Origin: Obelidium mucronatum
Taxonomy: Eukaryota; Chytridiomycota; Chytridiomycetes; Chytridiales; Chytriomycetaceae
NCBI GenBank assembly: GCA_025765595.1
Contig: JAIVFH010000030.1
Location: forward strand, 62,001 to 126,000
DNA length: 64,000 bases
Direction of reading: 5' to 3'
Every line of letters starts with the position of its first letter. The stretch's first letter is position 1. This document shows, piece by piece, positions 45,906 to 57,061 of the stretch. The position numbers and the translations under genes were made by a program. Under the pieces are notes generated by a model. It searched no databases and was not told the origin of the DNA. It saw only the letters and a program-made list of their open reading frames with translations.

Positions 45906-48900
45906 CTATTCTTTGACAGCAACATCTTGCACAATAACGGGAGCTGGAGCTCGAGAATATTGCGATGGACGAGTAGTTGTTCTTAGTGATACCCTGCTTA
46001 CAGCAGCCTTGCTGGCAATGCCAATCCCTTGAGGTGCAAACTTGTCGTCAAACAATTGAATCACATGAATATGAAGCAACTCTTTAAATATCATAAAGTC
46101 CCCATTGCATCGTTTGAAGAGAACAGAAACAAGAGGGTCGTTATTTCGAATAGATTTTAGCAGCACTCGGGCATCAGTTTCACTGATGATACCTGCCGAT
46201 TTTGCTTTCAGAAGGATGGGTTCCAGCTTTCGCATGTATGTCTGGGTTTTATGGGTTCAATTTTATTTGTCCAAAGAAGAATCACTCACCAGTGAGACGT
46301 TATCCCAGCTCTTTACCTTTGAAGCAAGAGAGTTCCTCTGCTGAATGCTCTCAGGCTTTAGGACACCTCCTCCGTCACCTGGAGTAACTTGGTCAAGTTC
46401 CTTCATACTCCCTTCCAAATCACATAAGTCTCTTTCAGAATCCTTGACGAAAGCCGAAAAGAATTCCGCTATTTCCTTTTTTTGTCTCTCCTTCTCAGCA
46501 TGAGACAACTCATTTTCGAATTGCCGTGAGGCATAGAAACAGCCAAGAAGAACAAAAAGAACCATGCAAATGAATAGCGTCAAGATTAAGGGCTCCTTTA
46601 TAATTGTGCGGCGAGCATATTGATTTTCTTGCACTGCTATTTCCAAGCCAAAAAGTACAAGCGATATAATACAGCAAAAAATATAGGAACCTGCCTCGAA
46701 GCTGATCATACCAAGCGTAGTTATTAGGTCGGCATATCAAAACAAGCAGACCAAGGCAGATCTCAAGACCCGCTTTAATAATGAGAAACAGTTTTGGAGG
46801 TACATTGAAGTACAGGATTACAACAAAGCATTTAATGACAGACCCGAAATAAGTTTTCCAGGCTTTGTCATTCAAATCAAAGTTTCTTCGAAGTCGCTAT
46901 CAAGGCAGTTATGAAGTAGGAAGTTTAAGTAATGCTCCTTTGTCTGGATTAGAACAAACAAACCTTGAGTATTTTAGAATATCGAACAACTGAAAATACG
47001 AAGCTGGTAGTAAATACAAAGCTTAAAACTACCATGATCCAATGGTTTGTTTTGAAGCAAACTAGGCGCAACGGATCAAACGAGTTCATGAACAGATTTG
47101 TGGTTGGATTCAGGCGACAATCAAGGGCTTTCGCGAATAGTTCTACAGACGGATTATAAAATATTGCAACGTAGTTTGGAAGATAGATTGCAATGAATGT
47201 GTGCAGAGGAGTCAGCCGTGCTGCTGTAAACGGATGATGTTTTGTCAAAAAAGGATGAACAAGAACTGCATACTGCAGACATCCCACCCACACAACAGCC
47301 ATAACCATTAAAACATAATAGTACAATAAACTATCGATAATTAATCCACAGTAGGAGATTACTGCTGCGACTGTAGCACTTGAATCCACCACATTCGACT
47401 GATGCATTGACAAGAAAGCCAACTGGAACATTGTAATAAATATCGAGAAAACTCCAAGGTAGTTTTGACCTGTTCTTTTTGCCTTGGGAATACTCTGTAC
47501 TTTCTCTCCTTTCGGTTTTTCCAACCCCTCGCCTTCCACTTCTTCGCTAGTCTCGCATTTTGATCTTCCTCGTCCTCTTTTTTCTTTGATATTTGATAGT
47601 TGATCATATTGTTACAGAATGGAATTATCCCAGCAAAGAAAATGCAAGAGTAAAACAAGACATAAATTGAAGATCCCACAGGGCTGGCAACAAACGACGA
47701 GCTAGCAATCTCCCAAAAGGTATAGCTAATACTAAGAACGTACTTTTCTTCATTTTCTCCATAAAACTCATTCTTTCGCAACTGGTTCTCAATAAGCTCC
47801 ATCATATTGACGTGATTGCAGGTAATCATGGATAGCATCTTTAAGTTCATCTCAAGAAGAATACCAGTGATGGGAACCCATCCATTCGAAGTCAGTATAG
47901 ATGTTGCTGCAGGCTGGGTCATTGCAAAGTACCAGAATAACACCATCTCTTGCACTCGATCACAATCTGTCTGAGCTCTGGGTTCCATGAAGTAGAAATA
48001 ATGCTCACGAACCAATACAAAAGACATGAGAGAGATAGGATATGCAGTATCACTATCAGCATCAGTGATTGAGAAATATTGGTGGCGCGAGAATGTGCCT
48101 GGTGTCGAGACCCGGAGTGCCTCTTGAACAGCTTCCACACTGGGAAAAACAATGCGTTTCCGCTTATTATATATTCCAGCCACCCTTACTGAGGCCGAAT
48201 TCGCTTCTTGTACAGCTTCCAAGGGGACATATGTAATGGAGTTGTCCAGAGTTTCGCAAACATACATGAGCTCAATAGCGCTGTTTCGCTTGATGAAGGT
48301 GGATGGCCATTTTGGCTGTGAAGATGCTCCAATTAAAGTTTTGAATATCCTGGAATATTCACATAGATATTCAGTGAATAGCGATGTTGAACCAGATGAG
48401 TCACTCCGACTGGCGACATTTATAAGTGTGGCTGGTAAGGCGATGCTTGGATTTAATTCCTGTATCGACAAGTCATTCCACATTGTTGTAACTCCAGAGA
48501 ATATATTGCCCAGGACAGTCGCATTAAAAACAAGAGTACCATTGATTCCATGCACATTGTACACAATCGCCAAGGCGCCTGAAATGACTGGAAACATGAA
48601 ATTTCCTAAATGCTGCCCAGCTTTAGCGTTCGTATATTCGGTGGTGTTGATGTCTTGCAAGTTTGCGTTGTCTGGTAGAAAGTACTTTCGCTGTTCACTG
48701 GAAACATCTGAATCAGTCGATCCAAACAAACTATAGCCATTAAAGAACTCGCTTCTTCCAATCCCGCTTCCGACGGGGAAGTAGATCAACTCGACGTGAT
48801 GACGTTTCGATCGAGCTTTGGAATTTAGGAAAGTCATCCATCCACTTCCAATAGATGGCAGCATCCATAGCTTAAATAATCTTAATGTTAAAATTCCTCT

Positions 48901-49112
48901 GAATATATAGATTTCGTCTTACTGGAACCGGATCCGTTCACTAGCAATGGCGGAGAAGCTTTGGAAATTGTGTTTCGACTGTTGTCTACCCGATAGAGAC
49001 ATCCAACGCCAATGGCGGATATAAGAAGTGGAAGGGCCTGCAAAATTGCATAGAACGCTATCCTCCCCTTCGTACTAATTTGGTGGTGAGTCGTCTCTGC
49101 GGATGTAGCCAT
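45906..49112 (-). CDS. PstS-like phosphate-binding domain fused to a multi-pass membrane protein
   Basis: ATG 49112 begins a protein with one helix near the N-terminus (IAFYAILQALPLLISAIGVG). An extracellular domain of about 330 residues follows that matches bacterial PstS: VNGSGSS, FPVGSGIGRSEFFNG, LFGSTD, FPVISGALAIVYNV, NIFSGVTTMWNDLSIQELNP and SRSDSSGSTSLFTEYL. These keep the phosphate-contact positions known from E. coli PstS (Ser in GSG, Asp in FGSTD, Arg and SG(S/T) in RSDSSGST). About eight further hydrophobic helices follow (IYVLFYSCIFFAGIIPF, LGVFSIFITMFQLAFLSM, LYYYVLMVMAVVWVGCL, TFIAIYLPNYVAIFY, WIMVVLSFVFTTSFVFSVV and others), then a coiled, charged cytoplasmic tail. Frame changes at an A6 run near 47580 and near 46740 may be indels. 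A phosphate sensor or transceptor is the natural guess, not proven. Confidence 0.75.
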
Positions 49113-49188
49113 TATTCAACTGACAATTCTCACAAATTAATTCTCCGCCGTTATTGAACAGGCACATTTATTATTTCGAAAACCGAGA

Positions 49189-50400
<1,212 letters not shown>

Positions 50401-50407
50401 TTGCTTT

Positions 50408-50842
50408 TTATTGAATTCCCATTGCACTTGAAATCAACTCAAAGTCACTCTTTGGGATTTCAAATTGACCTCTTCGGAATAAAATTCCCCACTTGGCAGG
50501 ATTCTTGAGAGATTGTATAAAGGACAATTGGCCCAGCAGAGGCGCAATTTTGGTAACTTTCGCAGACTTTTCGTAAGCCACATCCAAACGAAACGGCCTA
50601 AAGTCAGGAGTCATTTCAAACTCGTACGCTTTCTCTCCGATAACTGTTCCTATCGCAGTAAAGCTTTGCAGGGGGGTCCCTTGATTCATATCTGTCTTTG
50701 GACTGTAATAAATCAACCAGTCGCCCTTCTTCATCCGCTTCAGTGGTGTTGCTTTTCCGTGGCACAGCTGGCAAAACCCCCCAGCAACGCCTCGTTCGAC
50801 GTGTGATTGAGATACTACTCCGATCCAATATTTTGGCACCAT
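50408..50842 (-). CDS. EVE-domain protein (PUA-like, modified-base binding)
   Basis: Single exon, about 144 aa from ATG 50842 (MVPKYWIGVVSQSHVERGVA). Family motifs include YWIGVVSQSHV, FCQLCHGKATPLKRMKKGDW (usually FAQxxHGKxxPLxRLxxGD), LIYYSPK, FTAIGTVIGEKAYEFEM, FRPFRLDVAYEKSA and PAKWGILFRRGQFEIPKSDF. EVE domains have a PUA-like fold that binds modified bases in DNA or RNA. In bacteria they often sit in restriction systems; stand-alone eukaryotic members exist. The frame is open upstream to about 50950, but the EVE domain starts at 50842, so I chose that ATG. Stop and the HEM2 ATG are 7 bp apart. Confidence 0.88.
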   Translation of the reverse strand: MVPKYWIGVVSQSHVERGVAGGFCQLCHGKATPLKRMKKGDWLIYYSPKTDMNQGTPLQSFTAIGTVIGEKAYEFEMTPDFRPFRLDVAYEKSAKVTKIAPLLGQLSFIQSLKNPAKWGILFRRGQFEIPKSDFELISSAMGIQ

Positions 50843-51173
50843 TTTCCAAACGTTCAGAGCATATTCAGAACGCTTTATCCAGAGAATTTTATGACAAATT
50901 GCAATTTGCAATCGAAAATTTGTGAACATAACTTGCAAGAACAGGTGCATCCGAGGATTTATAAATTAGGCGCTTGACTTTTTTTCGCGTGCGTGATTGG
51001 ATACGGCTTCCAATTTGCTTAGTACAAGGCACAGCGTTTATTATTCATATCACACAAAAAGAATACAACCAACGAAAAAATTCACTGTTTTTCAAACATC
51101 TTCATCTTCATCTTCTCACTAATGGAGCTCGCCTACTTCACCTGCAGGAGTCAATGGAGGAGTTGCGGAAGAA

Positions 51174-53949
51174 TCAGTAAGGAGACATTACAGGCGCTTT
51201 CTTTGTAAGAGACGACGAAGGAGATGTCTGGGAACTCGAAAGCCTTGGCGTGGGACTGGCTCGTGGGGATGAGGTGGGTCTCGCGACACCCAAAGAAGTA
51301 GGCTTTTTGGTTGCGGACAATGATGCGCCGGAAATGGAACCAACACGAGATGACGATGGGCCACTGGTTGAGCCTTGGCGAGGATCCACTGTTTGCACGC
51401 GATGTTATTGGGCTAGAGGACGCGGTTCCTCTCATATATCCTGGTGTTTTCGACTCGGTGGTTTGTTTGGCGGCAGGTGCTTTGGGAGCGGAACTTGGTG
51501 GCGCTTGTTTGACGTCCACGGATGATCGCTTTGGAGTGGTTCGATTTGGGGGATAACACAGTTGGCTTGAATTTATAGCTTGAAGCGGTCTTTGGTGGAG
51601 GTGTAGGAAGAATTAAGGATTTTGGAGGAGGTCCTGGTGGCGGGGGAGGCGATGGTGTGCGTACTTCTGGGGGAGGTGGAGGAGGGGGTATCTCATTTGA
51701 AATAGAAGGGCCAAGAGGACTCGACCACTGAACAACACCGGTTACAGCATTGTAGTAGTAAACAGTATTAGCCGGAATCGCAACCATTTTCCAACCATTA
51801 GCACCGACGACACTCTTTTGCAGAAACCCATTCTCAAGAACTTCGTCAAAGGTTTCATCATCGGCGTTAGCAACTTCTTCCGAGGTATCGTCCAAAATAT
51901 CGGCTCTGACAGAATGCACACGTTCAAATTCTTTCGATGCCGTTTCCACACGATGAAACCCATCCACTTGTCCATCCACAATAACAGAGCCATCTTCTGC
52001 GTCATCTACAATAGCACCTCTAAAAGAATCAACGTGGACGAATTTCCGCGGAATTGTGGAAACACGATTCAATCCTTTGACTTCTCCATCTGTCACGGTA
52101 ACAACAGTGCTTTGCCGAGTGACATCTCCGGCACTTCCCTCGGTCAAGAAATCATCAGATTGACTCATTCCTCTGGGTGGAGGGCGCGGGAATGTGTCAG
52201 CAGATACGGATGCCTGTCGCGTGGGGATTTTGAATTGTCCAGGTTGTTCGTCGTGGTCAAGAGGAGGAGGACTCAAAATTGACTGATCGATTACTGCTTC
52301 TCCTCGGCTTTGGAGTGAATACTCTCCAAGCTCCTCTCCTTCCGTAGCAGCGTCTTGACCGCCTTCGCGTTTCTCAATCTCAATAACTTCAACATCGGTT
52401 TCAGAGAATCTCACGCCCTTCTTTTTCGGTTTTTGCAATGGAATTTCGTCATCTTCTTCATCATCGTCATCGTTGTCTGCCACGACTTGACTCAAACTTG
52501 TTGAAACAGGTGTGTAAGAATAAACGCTCTCGTCCCTTGGCTTTTGCTCATCAGACTTGGACTTGCGCGATATTCTCCTGAATGCTGGAATTCCACAGGA
52601 CTATCCAACTGTTGCTCCGTTTGAGGGGCATCTGTTAGGCTTGGGTGTTCCCATTGAGTTCGATTACTGTCACGGTGGAAAAAGTAAGGAGGGTCTCCAT
52701 TATCTGGATGAAGTTTAAGCCATCCGGTGAATCCCTGAACACTTTCGGGACGGATAGTGGGCTGTCTGACTGGTGCGACTTCTTCAAGAATACCGTGGGA
52801 TTGCGGAGGAGTAGCTGGCGTGAGTGAAGCAGGGCTTGCATAATTGTACTGAATGAGAGCGGGGTGACCGTCGGACTGTCGGCGTGGGAGAGGTGTGATT
52901 TCTCTTGGGATAGGCTGACCAGCTACAGGCGCCATCGGAGGAGGAGTCGACGTATTGAACCACGGATGATTCAACGCTTTTTCAGCGGTGGGGCGATCAT
53001 CTGGGTTGTCTTGAAGGCATGCTGTAAGAAAAGCCTTTCCTATTTGGATTTTATGTTAAGAAACCAAGACCCAAGTCAGAATACGAATTTAAAAACCTTC
53101 AGCAGATATAGGAACATCGTCCGGGAACGTTAGCTTTGGTTTGGAGCTGAACAGAGTTGGTTTCTTGATGAGTGATGGCTTTGACGCAACTGCCGGTGAA
53201 AAAGGCAGGTGTTGAAACAGAATTTGATATGCCGTAACTCCGGTGCTCCAAATGTCAACAGCTCGACCGTATTGGAGCTTCTTGAGGATTTCAGGGGCTA
53301 AGTAGCCCGGTGTTCCCTTCCGGCCACCGACCGAATTGTATCCGTTGTCTTCAGCACAGATGCCGTAGTCGCTGAGTTTGCACATGGAGAGATCATCGCC
53401 AAAGAGCATAATATTATCAGGCTTGATATCTCTGTGCACAATGAGCTTTTTATGGGTGGTAACAAGGGCTTCGAGGACACAGCGGATCACAGTCTTTGCT
53501 TCATCTTCAGTCAAGCGGGGGCGCTCACGAAGAACATCAGCAACTGAGCAATCCGCCTTTTCAGTGACAAGAACGTACTGGCTTTCCTGGTTTCGGTAGA
53601 AGGCACTTTTCCACCATCCAATTAGCATTCATCAATATAGACACATTACAGCTGATTCCAGTATGAGCACTTACACAAAGTTAACGATTCGAAATGGATT
53701 CAGTTCAGAGAGCATCTGAAGTGTTTGTGCTTCGAGGTTGGCTTGGTCGTTTCTGTGGGCATAGTTGTTGTCGTATTCGATTTCAATCAGCTTCATAAAG
53801 ACTTCTACTTCTGGATTGTAGTTGTCTCGAGCGATCCAGACTGTGTCAAATTGTCCAACTCGACGTAAGTGGCCAGAATCTATCCATTTGATTGATTTCA
53901 ACTTTTTTTTTTTTGGCAAAACCAAGTACTTCAATGGAGTAAAGCGCAT
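51174..53949 (-). CDS. Ser/Thr protein kinase with two WW domains
   Basis: ATG 53949 begins MRFTPLKYLVLPKKKKLKSI. The kinase domain spans about residues 20-290: an atypical Gly-loop region RRVGQFDTVWIARD, VFMKLIEIEYD (Lys), LIVHRDIKPDNIMLFG (catalytic loop), LSDYGICAED (DYG instead of DFG), GRKGTPGYLAPEIL and VDIWSTGVTAYQILF, with NHPWF closing the domain. A first WW domain follows (GFTGWLKLHPDNGDPPYFFH, then WEHP), then an acidic region, a second WW domain (GWKMVAIPANTVYYYNA, then VVQWSSP), a polyproline stretch and a Ser/Thr/Pro-rich tail ending APVMSPY. WW domains bind proline-rich or phospho-Ser/Pro ligands, so this kinase may recruit its own substrates. The frame changes near 52580, 51560 and 51400 without clear introns. 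Confidence 0.78.
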
Positions 53950-54029
53950 TAATGTTAGAATTTATTTCTGTTGCTTGTTTAGTGGCCGATACACCCAATG
54001 CATCAACAGCTTCAATGGTTTTTGATTGT

Positions 54030-55374
54030 TTATTCTCGCCAATAACCTTTCCCAATCATAAACAACTTACACTGCCTTGTCAGAATGATGCCATTGGTTG
54101 GACTCAAGACATCCTTTGTCAAAGATGGATTATTGTGCAGATGTACCGTCCACAAGTGTTGCAAGCTACCCAGCTCAAAGGGCACAATTCCATTCAAATC
54201 GTTTTCTCCCAAGTCCAATGTTTTCAACGCCGTCAACCGATTTACTTCCACCGGAATCTCACCGCTCAGCATATTCCGCGACAAATGAAGTTCCTGAAGC
54301 TGAGGTAAACTACAAAGCTCAATTGGTATTTCCCCACTCAACGCATTGTTGTTCAAATCAAGAATTTCGAGTTCTACCAATGCGCCGAGTTCAGGAGGAA
54401 GAGCCCCCGAAAGACCACACGAATACAGCTTGAGCTCCTTCAATCGCAGCAATTTTCCAAGTTCTGGAGCGATGCTACCTTGTAATCCGTGATTATTCCC
54501 CAGATCTAAAGTCCTCAAGCTGTGGCACCCAGCAAGCTCCGCGGGAATCCCACCTTCCAAGCGGTTATGAGACAAATTCAATTCCAGCAAATTCACGAGT
54601 TTTCCCAACTCTTTGGGAATGCCGCCAGTGAATCTGTTGGTTGATAGATTCAAGCTCACAAGCTGATGCAAATCCCCAAGCGAGGGCGGAATCTCTCCCT
54701 CCAAATGGTTGCTATTTAAAAACAACACTCGAAGATTGCTCAAATTTCCTAACTCGCTTGGAATAAGCCCAGAGATGTTTGTGTCGTGGATATCAAGAAC
54801 CAATAAATCGGCGAGGTTCCCGAGTTCAACTGGAATCGAGCCTTTGATGCGACACCGATTAAATTCGAGAGTTTTCAGTTTGACGAGTTCTCCGAGGGCG
54901 GATGGCAAGGGTTCAGTCAGTCCCGAAAAGTGGATTCGAAGAGAGATGAGTGTTTTCAAGTGGCGGATCGCATCAGGAACTTTGGTTGCCTTTTCCATGC
55001 TTGACCAGTCGATTCTACAAAAAAAAAGATCCGATTTGTTTACATTTGTAAGGTTGAAGGCAAACGTTTCCGAGTTTTCATGTGCTAATGATTACCCTTG
55101 GAGGTTGGACAAGTATCCCACGGCATACGCTTGCTGATATGCTTCTGGCCATTGGAACCACATGCGATCATATTCGTCCGGGGTTTCAACAACCAAGACG
55201 CTTCTCTTTTGGATGCATCTTGCGAGATTCTTGGAAGCAAAGTGGTAATCACTAAGCGATGAATTGACACGGCGACAGAGGTGGCGATACTTTGCAGCTT
55301 CTCTCAGTGGAAGATGGCTGAAGATCTCTTGAATTGTCTCTGTTGGAACTTGACCTTGCAACATGTAAATATTG
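54030..55374 (-). CDS. F-box protein with plant-type leucine-rich repeats
   Basis: Exon 1 from ATG 55374 (MLQGQVPTETIQEIFSHLPL, then REAAKYRHLCRRVNSSLSDY) has an F-box pattern. After a 72- to 85-nt intron, exon 2 (about 55010-54030) carries about eleven LRRs of 24 residues with the plant-type consensus: LGELVKLKTLEFNRCRIKGS, IPSELGNLSNLRVLFLNSNH, LGKLVNLLELNLSHNRLEGG, IPIELCSLPQLQELHLSRNM. The tail ends KLFMIGKGYWRE. F-box plus LRR suggests an SCF ubiquitin-ligase receptor, but plant-type LRRs are more typical of cell-surface receptors. No signal peptide or membrane helix is seen, so a cytosolic role is inferred. It is divergent from the ankyrin gene starting at 55405 and lies 80 bp upstream of the kinase on the same strand. 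Confidence 0.8.
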
Positions 55375-55404
55375 AGTGTCTGAAACTGAACAAAATAGGG
55401 CCAA
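55375..55404. promoter_or_regulatory. 30-bp gap between two divergent F-box gene start codons
   Basis: Start codons at 55374 (minus) and 55405 (plus) face away from each other with 30 bp between. The gap contains GAACAAAATAGGGCC and no TATA box. Unless true starts lie further in, the two promoters must overlap each other's 5' regions. Confidence 0.6.
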
Positions 55405-56823
55405 ATGATCCTCACTGCTCCTGCCGAAGTTGTGCATGAGATCTTACTCGGACTCCCTTTAAACTGTGACCTTCTTTCGATCGGGCTAGCATGGAAGGAC
55501 GGCTTCAGTCAGATCTTTGAAAGCACCCAATTTGCACAAGAGCACCTCGTCCGTCAATATAAAGATCAGCTGTCACTGCGATTCATTGGTTCATCGCCAA
55601 AGCGTTTACTGCTGCCAAACAACTACAAAGTAGCTCTTTTCCTAAAGCATTTGAAAGTGGGCCGCGAACCTGAATCGCTACGTTTTCTTTGGCATTCAGT
55701 CGCTCCAGTGTCAATTTCCAAAATCCTCCATCAAGTTCTTGCTCTTCCTGGCTTCGAATCTGCTTACGACTGTAATCGAATGTTGACTATGTCTGCCATG
55801 AAAGGATGCACCAGTGTTGCGGCAGCTCTTGTCCAATTGCCGTCCGTTCGAGTTCACCGCACTTCCATAGGCCAGGCCTTTTGCGTAGCTGCGTCATTTG
55901 GACAGATTAATATCCTGCAAATGTTGGTACAAAGGGGCGAATTATTTGATTACTCGGTTATAGAGGTTGTGGTCGAAGAAGCCGTCAAGGACCGTGACAC
56001 GAAAGTACTGGAATTTCTTTTGGAAACACCAAACCCAATCCCTTGCCCTTGGCCTGCCGGAAGAGATGTTGCAATTGCTGCTGAAATTGGTTACACGGAC
56101 TATGTGAAGCTTCTCCTGGCCCACAACATAGACCCAACGGTTGACAAGAATTATCCCCTTCGGATTGCCTCTAGAAAGGGTCATGCAGATATTGTTCGAC
56201 TTCTCCTTGCCGATAAACGAGTCAATCCGCAAGCGGAATTTAACGCCGCCATCTATCACGCAGCTACAAACGGGTATACAGGGATTGTTCGCCAATTGTT
56301 GAAATCAGGCGCTTGGCCTGACGTCGATGGTGGCAATTCGCCGTTGCAAACAGCCTGTACAAACGGGCATGTCGAAGTTGTGAAAGCTCTTTTGGAAACG
56401 GGGAAAGTTAGCGCAGCTGGTCCATGCAACATGCCAATTTTTTTGGCAGCAGAACATGGTCATGCCGATATTGTTGAGCTTCTCTTGCAAAAAGGAGTAG
56501 AGCCATCTGACTGTCTTTCGAATGCCGTTCTCAAGGGACACATTGATGTAGTAAGGGTTTTGCTTAAATGTGAGAGGGTTGATCCTACGCTTTTTAACAA
56601 TCACGCGCTGCAATCGGCTGTTGAATTGGGAAATTTGGAAGTGGCAAAGTTGCTTGTGCAGGATAAACGTGTGGATTCCTCGCAGTCAGTGTATGCACAA
56701 CTGTCTCTCGTGAATTGGTTTCATTGGGAAAAGTTTATTGATGATTCACTGCTTGATGGGAGATTTAACTGGCATTATGAAGGTGAAGAAGATGACGACG
56801 GATGGACTTCAGATGATGAATGA
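55405..56823 (+). CDS. F-box-like ankyrin-repeat protein with acidic tail
   Basis: Single exon, 472 aa, ATG 55405 (MILTAPAEVVHEILLGLPLN, then CDLLSIGLAWKDGFSQIFES). The N-terminal helices are F-box-like and match the proteins at 30.1 and 60.2 kb. From about residue 130 the ankyrin repeats follow: GRDVAIAAEIGYTDYVKLLL, YPLRIASRKGHADIVRLLLA, AAIYHAATNGYTGIVRQLLK, SPLQTACTNGHVEVVKALLE, MPIFLAAEHGHADIVELLLQ and NHALQSAVELGNLEVAKLLV. The C-terminus is acidic (GEEDDDGWTSDDE). Repeats are less regular than in the 30.1-kb paralogue. It is probably an SCF substrate receptor. Confidence 0.83.
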   Translation: MILTAPAEVVHEILLGLPLNCDLLSIGLAWKDGFSQIFESTQFAQEHLVRQYKDQLSLRFIGSSPKRLLLPNNYKVALFLKHLKVGREPESLRFLWHSVAPVSISKILHQVLALPGFESAYDCNRMLTMSAMKGCTSVAAALVQLPSVRVHRTSIGQAFCVAASFGQINILQMLVQRGELFDYSVIEVVVEEAVKDRDTKVLEFLLETPNPIPCPWPAGRDVAIAAEIGYTDYVKLLLAHNIDPTVDKNYPLRIASRKGHADIVRLLLADKRVNPQAEFNAAIYHAATNGYTGIVRQLLKSGAWPDVDGGNSPLQTACTNGHVEVVKALLETGKVSAAGPCNMPIFLAAEHGHADIVELLLQKGVEPSDCLSNAVLKGHIDVVRVLLKCERVDPTLFNNHALQSAVELGNLEVAKLLVQDKRVDSSQSVYAQLSLVNWFHWEKFIDDSLLDGRFNWHYEGEEDDDGWTSDDE

Positions 56824-57061
56824 TATGCGAAACTTATGGACTTCAGGTGAACGTGACAATAAAAATGTCACGAAGGAGTTTGAAGAACTTGTACAGCTGA
56901 CTTCAAAAAATAAAGTAGATAATTAAAATTCCAATGGCTTGCCCAGCTTATGGATATTGGCTAATCCAACTACTCTTAAAGCAAGTTGACAAGTATTTTA
57001 TTGGAAAGCAGGTGGAGAATCATAGATAACAAAAAAACGCAGTACCAAGACTTTTCAAAAA
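56824..57061. other. Short convergent 3' interval
   Basis: The interval lies between the ankyrin stop and the chitinase stop. AATAAAGT-like signals occur around 56910 and a half-palindrome (TTTATTGGAA) at 56997-57006, related to the 5.8-8.6 kb family. Nothing else is supported. Confidence 0.4.
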
